A DNA stretch of 64,000 nucleotides from Mesostigma viride (GCA_009746045.1 RPFO01000310.1:2575692-2639691); one strand, 5' to 3'; counted from the first letter of the stretch, positions 22,084 to 34,269 are shown. Notes: generated from the sequence alone by a model not told the origin. A program made the numbers and translations.

Positions 22084-22850
22084 CCGGATGGATGCCGATG
22101 GATCAGCCTTGACTCGTTAGTGATTGTACAAACCCACCTGAGTCATCAGTAAGATTCGTACGAATGAACTGAAGTTGATATATTATTAGTATTGAGAACC
22201 ATTCAGGTACATGTGGTCTGCCTACGGCCGGAGACTGACAGCGCAGGCGCTCACGCCATGATGATTCTTTTCAGCTTGGCTGAAAAGAGGCCTCCCTACG
22301 TCCCCTACACCACTCTAAGTACTGACTATCATTCACATTGCGCCACGCAGGCACGCAGGCCTGCCGGCTGGCGCAGGTACAAGGTGTACCAACTGCCAAT
22401 CACAGTAATTGCGCCACGCCTGGCGGCTGGCGCAGGTAACAAGGTCTAGTGACGTACGTTAGAAGTTACCTAGGCCTGCACTCCGGAACCACACTCAGCC
22501 TCGGCACAAAAAGGGCTGGCCGGTGCAGTACCCTCGTGACAAGCGCTAGTCTTACGCTACCTACGGCAGGTCGGTCCCCTTTGAGCCCGTCCACGCGTCA
22601 TACATAAAATGAGCAAAGCTCAGCAAATTCATGTGCTACATTGTAGTAAAAGGTCATTGTGGTACGTCACGCCGACGGTGCAAGCATCCTTAAGTGTACC
22701 ATTAATTATGTATAACGGAGTAAGCAAGCTTCCAAATTACGCCATCAATTACTGCAAGTTACGTCATCGAGGAAGCTAGTTAGACATGCGTTCATTCATT
22801 CACGCGCCTCTGTTGAGAGAGTCACGTGACCCGTACCAACGTTCGAGTAT

Positions 22851-23526
22851 TTGATCAGGCACTCCGCAAAGGTGAAAACCATTTGCGTTCAGTACCGGGC
22901 CGCGGAAAACGCGGAAAAACGCGATCTGCAAATGAATCCGACCGGAATCGAACTGGGGACCTCTCGCACCAATTTTGCTGACTATAGGACGGACGTCTCC
23001 GGTTACCATGGCATCGCCAACTTACACCTACAGTCATCCGCAAAAGTTCTCCTGTCCGGGGAGTGATGCAAGCCTTTCGGATTTGGTACTAGATAAATCA
23101 CTCGAGATCTGTGTGTAGGAGTACTACACACGTGTCTGCACGCGAGACTTGTTCAGTCTCGCACCGTGAGACGGGCTGAACACGGCTGAATCCTTCTTTT
23201 TAGTAGAAGGGGGCGTAGCCGGTACTATCGAAATCAGCCAAGCGTATATTTGATCAGGCACTCCGCAAAGGTGAAAACCATTTGCGTTCAGTACCGGGCC
23301 GCGGAAAACGCGGAAAAACGCGATCTGCAAATGAATCCGACCGGAATCGAACTGGGGACCTCTCGCACCAATTTTGCTGACTATAGGACGGACGTCTCCG
23401 GTTACCATGGCATCGCCAACTTACACCTACAGTCATCCGCAAAAGTTCTCCTGTCCGGGGAGTGATGCAAGCCTTTCGGATTTGGTACTAGATAAATCAC
23501 TCGAGATCTGTGTGTAGGAGTACTAA
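22851..23526 (-). mobile_element. Dimeric tRNA-like SINE with 10-bp target duplication
   Basis: Two near-identical monomers (22851-23122 and 23250-23522, offset 399 bp) are joined by a ~125-bp linker. The target duplication GTTCGAGTAT flanks the whole unit (22841-22850 and 23527-23536). On the minus strand each monomer holds GGTCCCCAGTTCGATTCC, a good tRNA B-box/T-arm (GTTCGATTCC), with a weaker A-box-like TAGGTGTAAGTTGG about 70 bp upstream. This fits a pol III-transcribed, tRNA-derived dimer. Confidence 0.7.
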
Positions 23527-24381
23527 GTTCGAGTATAGCCGTACCTTTCACCCCTGTTTGATGCACAGCAAGAACTTGCTAGGCGCCCCCCTTCTCTCGT
23601 TCATCGCCTTGAAAGGTAGGCCACAGGTTCAATTAAACTGCTCACTGGGAGAGTCTAGCAACTACTGTGGGTGCAATAAAGCTTCGACATTGCAAAAGCA
23701 TCGCAGATGGAGTAAGGCTGCCCCATGGTCCACGGGCCACACATAGGCTTGGAACTCATTTATAGGCGCCGGTTTCGGGGAATATAACGGCCTCTCCCGG
23801 AGGCTGATGAGGGTCTCCGGTCTTTAGGGGCACACCCAGGGTTCACTCACAACCCCCATGGCCCTAGACATCCATGTGAGTTCTACAAACATCTAGTGAT
23901 GCACGGTAATTAGTCTAACATTTCGTATTGATATAATAAAACAATAAAAACAAGCAACGATGGTACATTATGCTGAGACTTCCCCCTCAATCTGTTGATA
24001 ATGTGGTGGGCTAACCTGAGACCACGTACTGCAGGGGCATTGGCAGCTAGCATGCCCTCCAGGGTAAAATGTCATTTGCATGTTGTTGTTCTGTCAGCCT
24101 CATCCATCTGACGGCTGTTTTATGCATGGATAATCCTGTTTAGCACATTTTCGTGGTGCTGTCATTTGAGCCCTGTAACCAGGTTGCAAAAGGAACGCTT
24201 CCAAAAGGAGGGTTCGAAAGGGAAGTATCCAACGGGAAATTTTGTGCGGAGACTTGGATCCAGTTGAAGTACTTGACATGCTGGCACTCGGAAAGAACAC
24301 CCGCCAGTTGACCTCAGAGCCAATGACGCTGGCAGGTGGACACCATGCTCCACATTAGTTTGATAACGCGGCCTTGTCAAG
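23527..24381. other. Non-coding interval
   Basis: No gene seen. AT-rich near 23,900-23,960. Minus-strand frames at 24,100-24,390 could be 3' flank of the next gene. Confidence 0.4.
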
Positions 24382-25938
24382 CTACCGTACATGTCCCCTT
24401 ATGCCTGCATTGGCACAATGACCCTGTGCGGGCGCCTCTTGCGCTGACCGCCGCCCCGCCACTTGCGCCCGCCTGTCGGCCCCCCCTTGCCTCCTTCGGG
24501 TGGCATTGGGCCTGAGGCGATGAACCACCCTGGCCAGGAGCGACAGGGTGATTGCAGGCCCTGATGCCAGACACGGTGATGAGGCCGATGACCCCTCGGG
24601 CGCAAGCACCAGTACTGGCGTCCGCTCCACTGGCATAGATGGCGCCTGCTCCATGGCGGGTGCTGGCCCTAGCTCGATAGCCGCTGCTGTCATCTGCCCC
24701 GCGACGTCGCTTAGCAACCGCAGGGAGCGCAGGCCAATCATCACGTCTGCGTCCATCGCGGTTGCCCACCCCTCCTCATCCTCCTGCTCCGGCGCTTGCT
24801 CCTGGGGTTGCTCGGCATGCACCACCACTGGCACCCGTGAACCCTCCACCCCCTGCGCCAGCCACCCTGCCTCTTCTAGCATCAATTGTCGCCGTGCCCC
24901 CAGCCGTGTCTGCATGCAGCCGGAGTCTTCCACGCCCCCCCTCTGCCTGGTGGCTATTTCCACGTCCTGCTTGGCGGCGCATGGCCAGGGAAACCGCGCA
25001 TCCACGCTGGTGTCGCGCTGTGATGGCGGCGTGTAGTTGTCGTCCTCAGGGTCCCTGTCCCACGCCCAGTCCTCACCCCAGGGTGCGGGCCGGTGCAGGG
25101 CATCGGGCACGTGGCTGTAGCGACGGGCAAGCCCGCTCGCCGCTACCCCTGCCATGGGGGACGTGGGGGTGTCGAGGGTGCCGTCACGGTCCGCCATCGT
25201 GCTGCCCTTACTGGTGGGAAGGGGCGAGGGGACGGGGGACAGGTGTCGGGTTTCTGGGCGGGCATGTGCTGGCATCCCCGCGGGAAGGGCCACCGCCGCG
25301 CCCTGATCTTCCTGTTCCTGGGATAACTGTCGTTCCTTCTGCAATCGCTGATGCCGCCGTGCCTGTAATCCTCCCCCTTCCACTTGCTTGTGTGTGGCTC
25401 CTCCCTCGTCTCCGTTTACGGGCGCCAGCAGCGGCCCCTTCTGTTGGCGGCGGCGCTTGGCCTCTGCCAGATCACCCCAGGCGGCGTCCTCTGCTGCACG
25501 CAGCAAATGGCTCAGCGGTTCGCCCTCATCCCTGACACGCTTGCTGCTGGTGCCTGGCACGTGGAGTGTGTCCGCGGGGAGCAGCGGGGCAGCAGCGGCC
25601 GTGACGGCAGCGATATTTGCAGCAGTGGTCTGCGAGGGAGTAGCTCTGACAGCAGGGACCGGGGAGGGGGTGGAGGTCCCCACAGGGTCAGCGTGCAGTT
25701 TGGAGACCACGGCGCTAAGGGGATGGACGTTGCAGTACGCGCTACTGCTGTCGGGACTTCCTATGGTAGGGGTCACGCACGGGGAGTCTTCACATAAGCG
25801 GCTCGCAGCGCCAATTGGATGCATGTCCGCGCTCGGCTGCCGCCACACGCGTGGCATGCCCCGCTGGCGCAGCGAGTAGGGCCAGATGCTCTGGGGCGCC
25901 AGCTGGCTGCGGCGGGTGGCGGATGGCTGAAGCACCAT
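24382..25938 (-). CDS. Hypothetical low-complexity protein, 518 codons
   Basis: One uninterrupted frame runs from ATG (25938) to a stop at 24382, far longer than other frames here. The protein is hydrophilic and disordered: Pro/Ala/Ser-rich at the N-terminus, with basic clusters SSKRVRDEGEP and EAKRRRQQKG that could be nuclear localisation signals. A Gln/Glu stretch (QKERQLSQEQEDQG) follows, then an acidic EQAPEQEDEEGW region and an Arg-rich C-terminus. No catalytic motif or known domain is visible. A (CT)n tract lies about 180 bp upstream on its strand. It may be one exon of a larger gene. A nuclear role is a guess. Confidence 0.5.
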   Translation of the reverse strand: MVLQPSATRRSQLAPQSIWPYSLRQRGMPRVWRQPSADMHPIGAASRLCEDSPCVTPTIGSPDSSSAYCNVHPLSAVVSKLHADPVGTSTPSPVPAVRATPSQTTAANIAAVTAAAAPLLPADTLHVPGTSSKRVRDEGEPLSHLLRAAEDAAWGDLAEAKRRRQQKGPLLAPVNGDEGGATHKQVEGGGLQARRHQRLQKERQLSQEQEDQGAAVALPAGMPAHARPETRHLSPVPSPLPTSKGSTMADRDGTLDTPTSPMAGVAASGLARRYSHVPDALHRPAPWGEDWAWDRDPEDDNYTPPSQRDTSVDARFPWPCAAKQDVEIATRQRGGVEDSGCMQTRLGARRQLMLEEAGWLAQGVEGSRVPVVVHAEQPQEQAPEQEDEEGWATAMDADVMIGLRSLRLLSDVAGQMTAAAIELGPAPAMEQAPSMPVERTPVLVLAPEGSSASSPCLASGPAITLSLLARVVHRLRPNATRRRQGGADRRAQVAGRRSAQEAPAQGHCANAGIRGHVR

Positions 25939-26115
25939 GGCGGCTGGCGTCGTTTTGGGATGTCTCCTGACGTTATGCTTGGGGGCGCACGATAGATCTT
26001 CGGTGCACGATAGAATGTCTTTACATAAAGAATAAGCTTGTGGTCTTTGCCTTTAAGATGATATGCCTGCTGGCAACGTTGACAGTTGTGAAAGGAGGAA
26101 AAGGGCAAAGAGGAG

Positions 26116-26118
<3 letters not shown>

Positions 26119-26195
<77 letters not shown>
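26119..26195. repeat. (GA)n microsatellite
   Basis: About 38 GA dinucleotides without interruption, located 5' of the 518-codon ORF and read as (CT)n on its coding strand. Such tracts can act as promoter elements; that is inference. Confidence 0.97.
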
Positions 26196-26199
<4 letters not shown>

Positions 26200-27624
26200 G
26201 AGAACGGCAGATGGAGGCACAACCGAGGTCAAAACATGGTAGGATCAGCAAATACTATATCAAGTTAGGATCCACAAATGAAGCTACTTGATAGGAGGCA
26301 TGACAGGCAGGTGCTTGGGTCCAGGCCCAGGTGCAATACAACGCATTACCGACAGCCAAGAATCCACTTGTTGCGTTCACGCGACCAGGTAGGCATCCTA
26401 CGATGCCATTGATGGCTTGAAGCAAAACTCTTGGGGCGGATGCAAGTGCCTCACCCTAAGGCAAAAGTTTCCAATCCAGCAAAAGCCTAGGGTAGTCTGG
26501 GCTCCCACCACGCAACGTTTCATGATGGGAAACGAGCAAGTTACATGCCCTAGCAAGATACTTGCCCCAGTCCTAGCAGACGCAGCACGTAAGCAAGGTG
26601 AAAGCAAGAGGATGTAAGCAAGAGGACAACAAGAACGTGCCACCGTGCGTCCCTACTCGGGAATAGAACCGTCAGGCATCCTCCGGGTTTACACCCCCTT
26701 TCACAAATGCCACGCTATTGATGACGAAAGAAACATCGTGCGCTGCTAAGACGCGACCGCAGGGCAGGATTTCCTTGGATAAAGAAGCGGCGGGCACGGG
26801 TTACAAGCACCCACGTCACTGACCGCCTGTAACTAGAAGAAAGCGAGCGAGGGTTGCGAACTTCGAAAAGTGTCGCCGGATCGCCCAAATATCTGCTCCT
26901 GCAAGAAAAGGTACCATCGAAGGGTCGAGGCGATGCCGCGGTTAGTGACAGAAATGGAATAACAAACGCCGGACGCCGCCATTCTCGACGGCCTAATTTA
27001 AGTTCTATCTCGTTTACGGAACCAGGCGCGATCCATGAAACAAGAAAAGACATTTGTAGCGCAAGAAGCCACCGTCGAACAAAGATTTGAATCATACATA
27101 GGCCCGAAGGGAATACAGCAAATAAGTTAGGCATCCTGGCTGTCCACCATAGTTGTCCATCTTCTTACTTACTTCGAAACAGGCGCTCCAAAATAAATTT
27201 CCTGGGCTGAGGCGCCTGGTGATCGTGCGATGGCGGGTGCGCGAGTGGGGGTGCAGCTCCAAGCTGCCGACTGTGGAGTCATTCTTCAAGTTGCCAGGTC
27301 TTAGGATTCGCAACCGCGTAAAATTAGACCGCGGCTTATGAAACTTAGTATCAACGAATAGAATTCAGGATTATAATATCTCATCGAGACCGCGACTCTT
27401 TTCTTCATTTTTATTGGTTTGCTTCGTACGTAACCTCCCGTTCCAGACAACGCGTTTGCCTTCAGGAAGATCTTGTTGTGCTCGTTCTGGAAGCTTCGGG
27501 CGTCCCGCGCCAGCCTCTTCCATCTCGCGGTGACGACAAACGTTAAAAGTATCCAGCAAGAGGCGGCATTGCAATCCAGTGGCCTCTCACGCCCGAGTCA
27601 TCGCCTCCGCTTTCCCTGCTAAAT
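26200..27624. other. Interval without a supported gene
   Basis: Only short, unconvincing frames occur on both strands. The last ~100 bp form the 5' region of the GRDP-like gene. Confidence 0.4.
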
Positions 27625-29272
27625 ATGTACTCCGAGCCTGAAATCTTGGTGAGCATCAATTACGTGAAGGCGCAGCCATGGCTCCGCTTTCTTTGCTGCA
27701 TGTGGGCAGAACCTTTTTCATCTCTCGGCATGACCCTACCAAGCCTTCCCCCCCCCTGCTCATGGGTCCCGGCTCTCGAAGCATAGAGAAATTGCCAGTC
27801 GTTTAGCCGTCTATACGCCGGCTGTAAACTTTGCTGGGTGATTTGTCTTAGTGATGGCAATGGTTGGCTGTGCGGATGCTAACTCTGGCCATGCCTTTTC
27901 CTATCCTCCTGCCCCCCGGAACGTTGTTCGCTTTGCCCTTTTTCTTGTCCCTGGATTGCTTTCCTCTGCTGGCAGGTCTCAACCACGGTAGCTGCCGAGC
28001 GTGCGCTGGAATTTGTCGTTAAAACTGCGCACCAACCTTCTGGTCCGCCGATTGCCGCCCTCAGCAACCCCGAGCTGTTTCGACTTGAGCCATCCATGGC
28101 GGCTCGCATGCTATCCGCAGTTTTCGTTCGCGTTTTCGACGACGCGCTCCTTCGCATCCGAAAGGGTGACGTCGCCGACACCCTGCTGGAGGAGGCGATC
28201 CGTTTCCTGATCTTGAAAAGACTCGCTCCGGGCAAGGCTCTTCTTCCCTCATGCATCGTGGACCAGGTGTGGATGTGCCTGATGGACTTCCATGCTGAAT
28301 ACGCCGAGCTGTGCTCCATCCTGCTCTTTCCAGCGCAGTCTGTCATCTTCACGCGCGACCCGGCGTGCGATGATGGCAACCTGACGGATAAGGCCGCCTA
28401 CAGGAGGACCCTGGCTTACTACAAGCAGGTCTTCAAGTGCAAGCCGCCCAAGAAGATCTGGCCAGTGCCATCGTCAATCCTGGCAACCAAGGTGAGGGAA
28501 ACAGTGCAAAGACCATGGCACAGAAGCAGTTACTACATCTTGCTGCACATGCTTATATCAATACGTTGTATTCCTTGCGTGTGTCGTCTTCTAGTATTTC
28601 TATCATGCGCATTCTTGAAACCAGTTCAGTATGCTCGCAAAGGGTTTACTTAGTACTGCCTTCCTCCCGTTAAAACGATTGCGATCCCACTGTCCCTTTT
28701 CTGGTTCTTTCAAACAATGCGGTATGGCACTTTCATACACGCTCATACTTACACCTGCCTTGTTTCGCTTGTGTTTGCTCCCTGCTCCCCCCTGACTTGT
28801 TTGTGCGACGCAGCGCCAAGACACTGTCCGCGTGCCTGCCAGCATCCGCCACGCCCACCTGGATTTCAGCCTAGAGCCTTCCGTGGTGGCGGGCATGCTT
28901 TCGGACTGGTTCAAGCATTTCGAGAGCGCGCTCCATTACTATGGAGGGCTTGGCGTCACCGACAGCCGGTGCAGGCTGATGGAGGTTATCTGTTTCCTGA
29001 TGCTCAAGTCCTCTGCCTCCAACAAGTTGCTGCTGCCTTCCCCCGCCGTCGACGACACGTGGCAGTTCCTGATGCAATCCCCTGCCGAGTACGCGGAGCT
29101 GTGCTCCATCCTGCTCTATCCAGCGCAGTCCGTCATCATCACCCGCGACCCAGCGTGTGACGACGCCACCCTGGCGGACATGGGCTACAAAAGAACCCTG
29201 GCTTATTATAAGCGGGTGTTTGGGTGCGAGCCGCCTGAGAAGTACTGGCCAGTGCCTCCTGCAACTGATTGA
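27625..29272 (+). CDS. Two-domain GRDP/COG4278-like protein, three exons
   Basis: Exons 27625-27648, 27976-28491 and 28814-29272 have GT-AG borders (TTG|GTGAGC, GGCAG|GTC, CCAAG|GTGAGG, CGCAG|CGC), all phase 0, giving 332 residues starting MYSEPEIL. Exons 2 and 3 each encode one copy of the same ~130-residue domain: LLPSCIVDQVW / LLPSPAVDDTW, AEYAELCSIL, TRDPACDD, and YRRTLAYYKQVF...PPKKIWPVP / YKRTLAYYKRVF...PPEKYWPVP. This is the pattern of GRDP-type (DUF1399) and bacterial COG4278 proteins, P-VD-VWH-H, Y--LC, HDP, Y--TL--Y---F---PP--IWP. The usual His after VW is Met or Gln here. The biochemical role of the family is unknown. The upstream frame is open, so a longer N-terminus is possible. 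Confidence 0.75.
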
Positions 29273-29776
29273 GTTGGCCCCTGGCAACAGCCTCTGTCTT
29301 CCTTGCGATCCATTGAAGGCTGCAGGGTAGATAGCCTCTTCGGGGCCAGCCTTTCAGACCCCTTGGATAGCTCGTCCAAGATTGGTTTGCCCATTTGAAG
29401 GCATAGCGAAGCCAAAGAAGGCAAGGTTCCTATTCTCCGTCATTTTCTTTTGTATTTCCCCCCCACTTTTCTGTACATAGGTTTTGTTCTTCCAAACCAT
29501 GGAGTAAAGCGACGTGGGCATGTTCAGGACTCAGGGGTGATAGCCCGCAGCGGCCCCTGCTGGACGCCTGGCTGCCGCTCAAGTATTTATTTTATCTAGA
29601 TCATAGGTCATTGCGCAATTGTATACTAGTATATGATGGTCAGCGCCGTGCTAAAGAAGGCAACGTCACAGCCACTCCACGGCGCTGATGTGTTTATTGA
29701 TTCTATTCCATGACTTCTTTTCAGCCACCCTCGTCTGGAGTAATGAGCTGTTTTTGAACATGTTTATTTTTTAAAA
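29273..29776. other. 3' flank of the GRDP-like gene
   Basis: 3' untranslated sequence and AT-rich spacer, no ORF of note. TGTACATAGG near 29,473 is in the range expected for a polyadenylation region. Confidence 0.4.
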
Positions 29777-29787
29777 AAGTTAAATAT

Positions 29788-30656
29788 TAATTAATTAGTT
29801 AATTATCAACATCACTCCGTTGGGAGTCAATGTAGCACATATCCCTGAGAAGGGGCATATGGCTTTTAATACATTCTAGGCTACTTCCTGCAAGAGTGGA
29901 ATGTAAGCAGCACTTGCTCTAGGTGCCTCAAGGGCACCGGCACCCTCATGATCTTCACACTATGCCCAGCTAAGGGGGAGTATGTCGTGTGGGGGAAGAT
30001 CATCATGGCTATACAAGAGCTAGGGCATGGCTTCTCGACAGAGAGCATCTCTCTGCATGGCATAGCATGGCTAAATTCTTAATGCAACATCCATGGGGGT
30101 CCCATTATAGACAAAGCATGGCTAAATGTTGAAGGCATCATCCATGGGATAGATGGCAAGTAGTGATGAAGGAGACCACCCCCAAGCCTGTGGGGGCTCC
30201 GCGTGTGACCAAGTATGGCATTCATAGCGATTGGGGCCGCGGTGCCCACACCCCTGTAACTAGGACCTAGGTAGCTTATACCATCCATTCCATCCCATGT
30301 TCCCCTCCCACTGAGGACTTATGCTCACGTGACGCAGTCACGTGTCTATTAATTAATTAATCATCCATGGGGGCCATTATGGGCGCACATGCGCGTGGGC
30401 CACATGCTAGGCTAAGCCTTACTAATCTACACTACTGGTATATATATTCCTAGTCTGAGGTGGCAGGAGGGGGCTGCCAGGGCTTGTGGTCAACGTGGAT
30501 GACCGCCCGCCTCCAGTATACCGGCTTCCCCCTTGCGCTCTGCCGGAGCTGAAGGTAGGTCGGCCATAGCTCGCGTCGCCGTTGTTGCTGGGCCAGGGTC
30601 AAGTCGTCGTCCAGCGTGAAGCGAGTCTCCGAGAGCTTCTTGCGGCATTTAAGGTT
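29788..30656 (-). mobile_element. 5'-truncated LINE-like copy A4, hit by a SINE
   Basis: The 11-bp target duplication AAGTTAAATAT (29777-29787 and 30657-30667) brackets the copy. It has a TTAATTAATTAG tail, the 3' stem-loop ACTCCGTTGGGAGT (29814-29827) and the C-terminal end of the ORF1 region, then stops abruptly at GCATTTAAGG. 5' truncation with intact 3' end is the signature of target-primed reverse transcription. SINE B2 lies inside it. Confidence 0.85.
30149..30359 (+). mobile_element. SINE B, full-length copy B2 (211 bp)
   Basis: Flanked by ATCATCCATGGG (30137-30148 and 30360-30371). It runs from ATAGATGGCAAGTAGTGATG to a TTAA-type tail, with the 3' hairpin CACGTGACGCAGTCACGTG (30326-30344). 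It is inserted in LINE copy A4, so it is younger than that copy. Confidence 0.88.
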
Positions 30657-30960
30657 AAGTTAAATATGTTACGGCCTAACCTGAGTTTGGGCGTAACAAT
30701 TCAGGGACTAAAGTAAATCAGTGAACAACGGCACTGCCATCATGAGGGTGATATGTTTTTCATGTACCCTAGCTCCCATATGGGGGGCAATTTGGGAAAC
30801 TTAATTGGGCCGAGCTGGGACATGCAGGGGCATGCCACCTCCCCAACAAAGCTCTGGGGCATTTTGAATCATAAAGGGAACATCCAAGGTTAGATGTGCA
30901 TGGCGTGCCCAAATATCCTTCTGTGCACACTGAGCGGGCCCCTGCCCGCTGTGCACACTC

Positions 30961-31298
30961 AGGGATTAAAAGCACTCTGGTGCTCCGTGACTCCCAAACG
31001 GGAGCACGTGTTTAATTAATTATAGTTAATCCAAGGTTCTGTGCACATAGTGGTTGTGTGTGTACATGTGTGTGTGGAAACACGCAAACTGCACAATGTG
31101 TGACTGGCATTCACCATGCATGGCATCCCTAGCATGTGCATAGCATCAGTACTAATGGGCATGCGTAGTTGTCCCACCATTGGCATCACTAGGCTGTCTC
31201 GTATTCATGTAATTTTCTTCCTGTTGTGCTCATACAGGGATTAAAAGCACTCCGGTGCTCCGTGACTCCCCAACGGGAGCAGGAGTTTAATTAATTAA
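30961..31298 (+). repeat. Two truncated retroelement tails of type D
   Basis: 30961-31020 and 31239-31298 share GGGATTAAAAGCACTC, GGTGCTCCGTGACTCCC and ACGGGAGCA, followed by TTTAATTAATTA. Each carries the stem-loop CTCCC-(A/C)AAC-GGGAG before a TTAA tail, resembling the A-family 3' end with a different stem. Confidence 0.65.
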
Positions 31299-32650
31299 CC
31301 CCCATGGTCCGCCAAGCCATTTTAGGCACTTTCAGACCCCTGAAAAAAAAAAAAATCATAACTCATAGGCCACAACTCCAAATACCCCCAACCAAGATGC
31401 TACGAGTATCTACACTTCAAGGGCTTTCAGAATATGCACTAATATCATGAGTCTAATGAGTATTTTGGATGATAAATTAAGTCAAAGTGAGCCAAAAGAC
31501 GATCATTTTGTGCCACAGAAAAAGTATATCCCCCCATTTTTTTCAGGGGGGGGTCAGAAACCTCAAACCCAACATTGGACAATTTAGTTGGATAGTCCAA
31601 TGGTGCTTTCCTTTGGTCAAACCACCCGGATAGCCCATTTGACCCATACAATGCCCGCGTTTACGTGTGTGGCTTACGCGCACACAAACAGCCTACTATG
31701 CCATATCATACAATGAGGCAATATAATTGACCACAATTCACTGCCAAATATGCTGGAATACAAATATGACGCCACCTTGCACTCACTGAGCGGTATCCCG
31801 CCAAGAAATGCCCCAAAATGTGCAATATAATGGCTGAAACACCTCCTTGAGCAGGCATGGAAAGCTGTTGCAATTACCACTAATGTATCCATCATGAGAC
31901 ATGTATAAAGGTACGAGTTTCCATTCAAACAACACGAAAACGAATTGCCGTACCTGCCTCGATCATGACCTGGCCGGGTTCCGCTGGCCGATATGCTCAT
32001 ACGTCACGGATTCTAATGCTATAGTGGCAGAGACGGCCATAGCTGCTGTATCCATGCATCATCATGCATCCTCATGCATCATCATGCATCATCATGCATC
32101 ATCATGCTGTATCCATGCATCATCATTACCATGTTGATCATCTATGCAAATATGACGTCTAACGCGTCGACGTTCCCAGCAGATCCTGCAGCGGACTTCC
32201 GTAAAACAATAGAAGGCCCAGGCAGACGCAAGCTACCAAGAAACCAAAAAGAAACCGGCGATATACCAACTGGGAATTCTTGTCTGATGGTGACGACCAA
32301 TACAGAGGTAATAACCACTGCGCATTTCCCCAGTTCCGTGAATCTGATCATTCTTGACGTACCAAAATAATGCATCATCGTTCAGGGGTCATCATCTGAC
32401 CCATTTCAAGCTGCGGAACCCAAAATTTTCACCAATATGGCTCGTTGACAGCCATATCTCGTATACGCGCGCTCAACGGTAAAAAATGTTAGCAAAAGTC
32501 ACGTGACAGCTCAATGATGCACGTGGTATTTACTGGGCTATGGCGCAGTTACCTGCCCGACCTTGACATTTTCATTCATGTTGGGTCTGACCTGGACCGT
32601 CGGACCAATTTACGTTACGTCACTTACGGAGGAGATCATGGATTTACGCG
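31299..32650. mobile_element. TTAA-flanked inverted-repeat element, copy C1 (right end lost)
   Basis: It begins right after TTAA with CCCCCATGGTCCGCC and shares long stretches with copy C2: GGCCACAACTCCAAATACCC, CCAACCAAGATGCTA, and, at the far end, similarity around GACAGCCATATCTCG. No transposase is encoded. TTAA plus a CCC start fits a non-autonomous piggyBac-type element. A cluster of ATGCATCATC repeats lies at 32,053-32,120. Confidence 0.6.
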
Positions 32651-33012
32651 GTATAGTTACGTGACGCGGGTTGCTATGCAAATGCATAGCATCATGTAAT
32701 CATGCATTTGTATACCCGGCCACGTTCAGACTATTAGAAGAATGCATGATCACGAGGAGAGCTAGTAGATGTTTGCCAGACAATCAAACCATATCAAATA
32801 GGGCCGCAGGAAGCAAGCCTTCTAGCTAAATATGATCTTATATGACTTCACGCATGCATGCAACCAACCTAACCATTTGCTGGCATTGCATAAACAAAAG
32901 GCACGTATAGTATTAAGTTTGCAAACGTTTTTTCAAAGTGACCCCTCATAATAGCCTTAGTGTGTTTTTTGCATGCACAGATATTATAAGAGAGATAGCG
33001 CTGGTTGTCTCA
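32651..33012. other. Spacer without gene
   Basis: AT-rich DNA between repeats, no ORF or RNA gene recognised. Confidence 0.4.
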
Positions 33013-33256
33013 ACGATTAATTAATTAATTAATTAATAGACACGTGACTGCGTCACGTGAGCTGCCATAAGTCCTCAATGGGAGGGGTACATGGGATGGA
33101 ATGGATTATGTAAGCTATCGAATCATCTAGGTCCTAGTTACAGGGTTGTGGGCACCCCGGCCCGAATCGCTATGAATGCCATACGCGGTCACACGCGGAG
33201 CCCCCACAGACTTGGGGGTGGTCTCCTTCGATCATCACTACTTGCCATCTATCCTT
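33013..33256 (-). mobile_element. SINE B copy B3
   Basis: The tail at 33017-33038 precedes the hairpin CACGTGACTGCGTCACGTG (33041-33059). The copy is complete to CTTGCCATCTAT, the complement of the B2 start. I did not find a clear target duplication. Confidence 0.75.
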
Positions 33257-33465
33257 GCGTACCATCTGCCTCGATCCGTATTACAGACAAACCAGGAGGC
33301 TGCCCGGGTGTGAGCCCGTCACGTCTAGCTAGGGTAGCACACGTCCATGCCGAGTCTATCACGAAAAGTCCTCGGGTGGCGGCCCTGCCGCGCGCGGCCG
33401 GGGGCACGCCAGTTGAGGACATAACGCCCAGGCTGGGCGGGCTTGGTGCCATGCTGTGCCAGCTA

Positions 33466-33933
33466 CACCCTCCGCATTGGTAAGTTTACTAAATAATTAT
33501 GAGGCTGGGCGCCGGCCAGCTGCAAACGATAAATAAAACAAAAGAATTTTAATTAACTAATTCCCGAGTGTAGTGAACTGTAGTTTTTGAAGCTACCAAA
33601 CAAACAAAGAAAGTGTAAATAAATATTATTTTACTGTCACGTGTGCAGCTTTCTCGCTAACAAACAAAGAAATATGATTTCTGGCTGAAAAATGTGCTTT
33701 TCCTAGCCGTAAGAGCAGTGCATCCGGCTGGGTTATACAGAACAAAGTCAACAAACAAAGAATTATTAAATTTCGCAGCCAGTTCAACGGTTGTTCGGTA
33801 ACCAAACAAACAAACTAATAATTAATTAATTGGGCGGGTACAGTAGCACTTTCAACCAATAAAACGCTAATGTCTAATTCCGAAGGGCCTTTTGGCTGAA
33901 CTGAATTAAAACTACCAATGCGGAGGGTGTAGT
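33466..33933. repeat. 20-bp inverted repeat flanking an AACAAACAAAG-rich segment
   Basis: CTACACCCTCCGCATTGGTA at 33466-33485 is exactly complementary to 33914-33933, which belongs to the 3' coding end of the LINE. In between, AACAAACAAAGAA recurs four times. The arrangement could come from an inverted second LINE fragment (twin priming). Confidence 0.6.
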
Positions 33934-34269
33934 CTATGTGATCGGTGTCTACCTGATCTGTGCGGGCCAGGTGCCCGGCTAGGCCCAGGCGCCTGTGCCT
34001 AATAATGTGGGAAGGCATAGGGCAAATCAGCGTACAAATCCTGATTACTAATGTGCAAACCAATGGGGATGTTAAGGGCCTTGCACAGCATCTTGGTGAC
34101 GTTGCCGTCGAGTCGTTGCTCCAGCTCCTGCGTCAGTGTCCAGGTCTCCCGGCGCCGTAGGTCAGGATTGTCAGAATTAACTAATTAATTAGGAACATAA
34201 CTCCTAATTAATGGATTGGTTGTCTCTTTGATAACTCCGTTGGGACTATATGTAGCACATATCCCAGAG

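Noticed and set aside
21902-22120. ORFs made of Met-Asp-Gly-Trp repeats
   Set aside because: Translation of the GGAT microsatellite.
22851-23526. Functional tRNA gene
   Set aside because: The B-box is good, but no full cloverleaf with acceptor stem could be drawn and the T stem has a mismatch; a SINE explains the duplication and flanks better.
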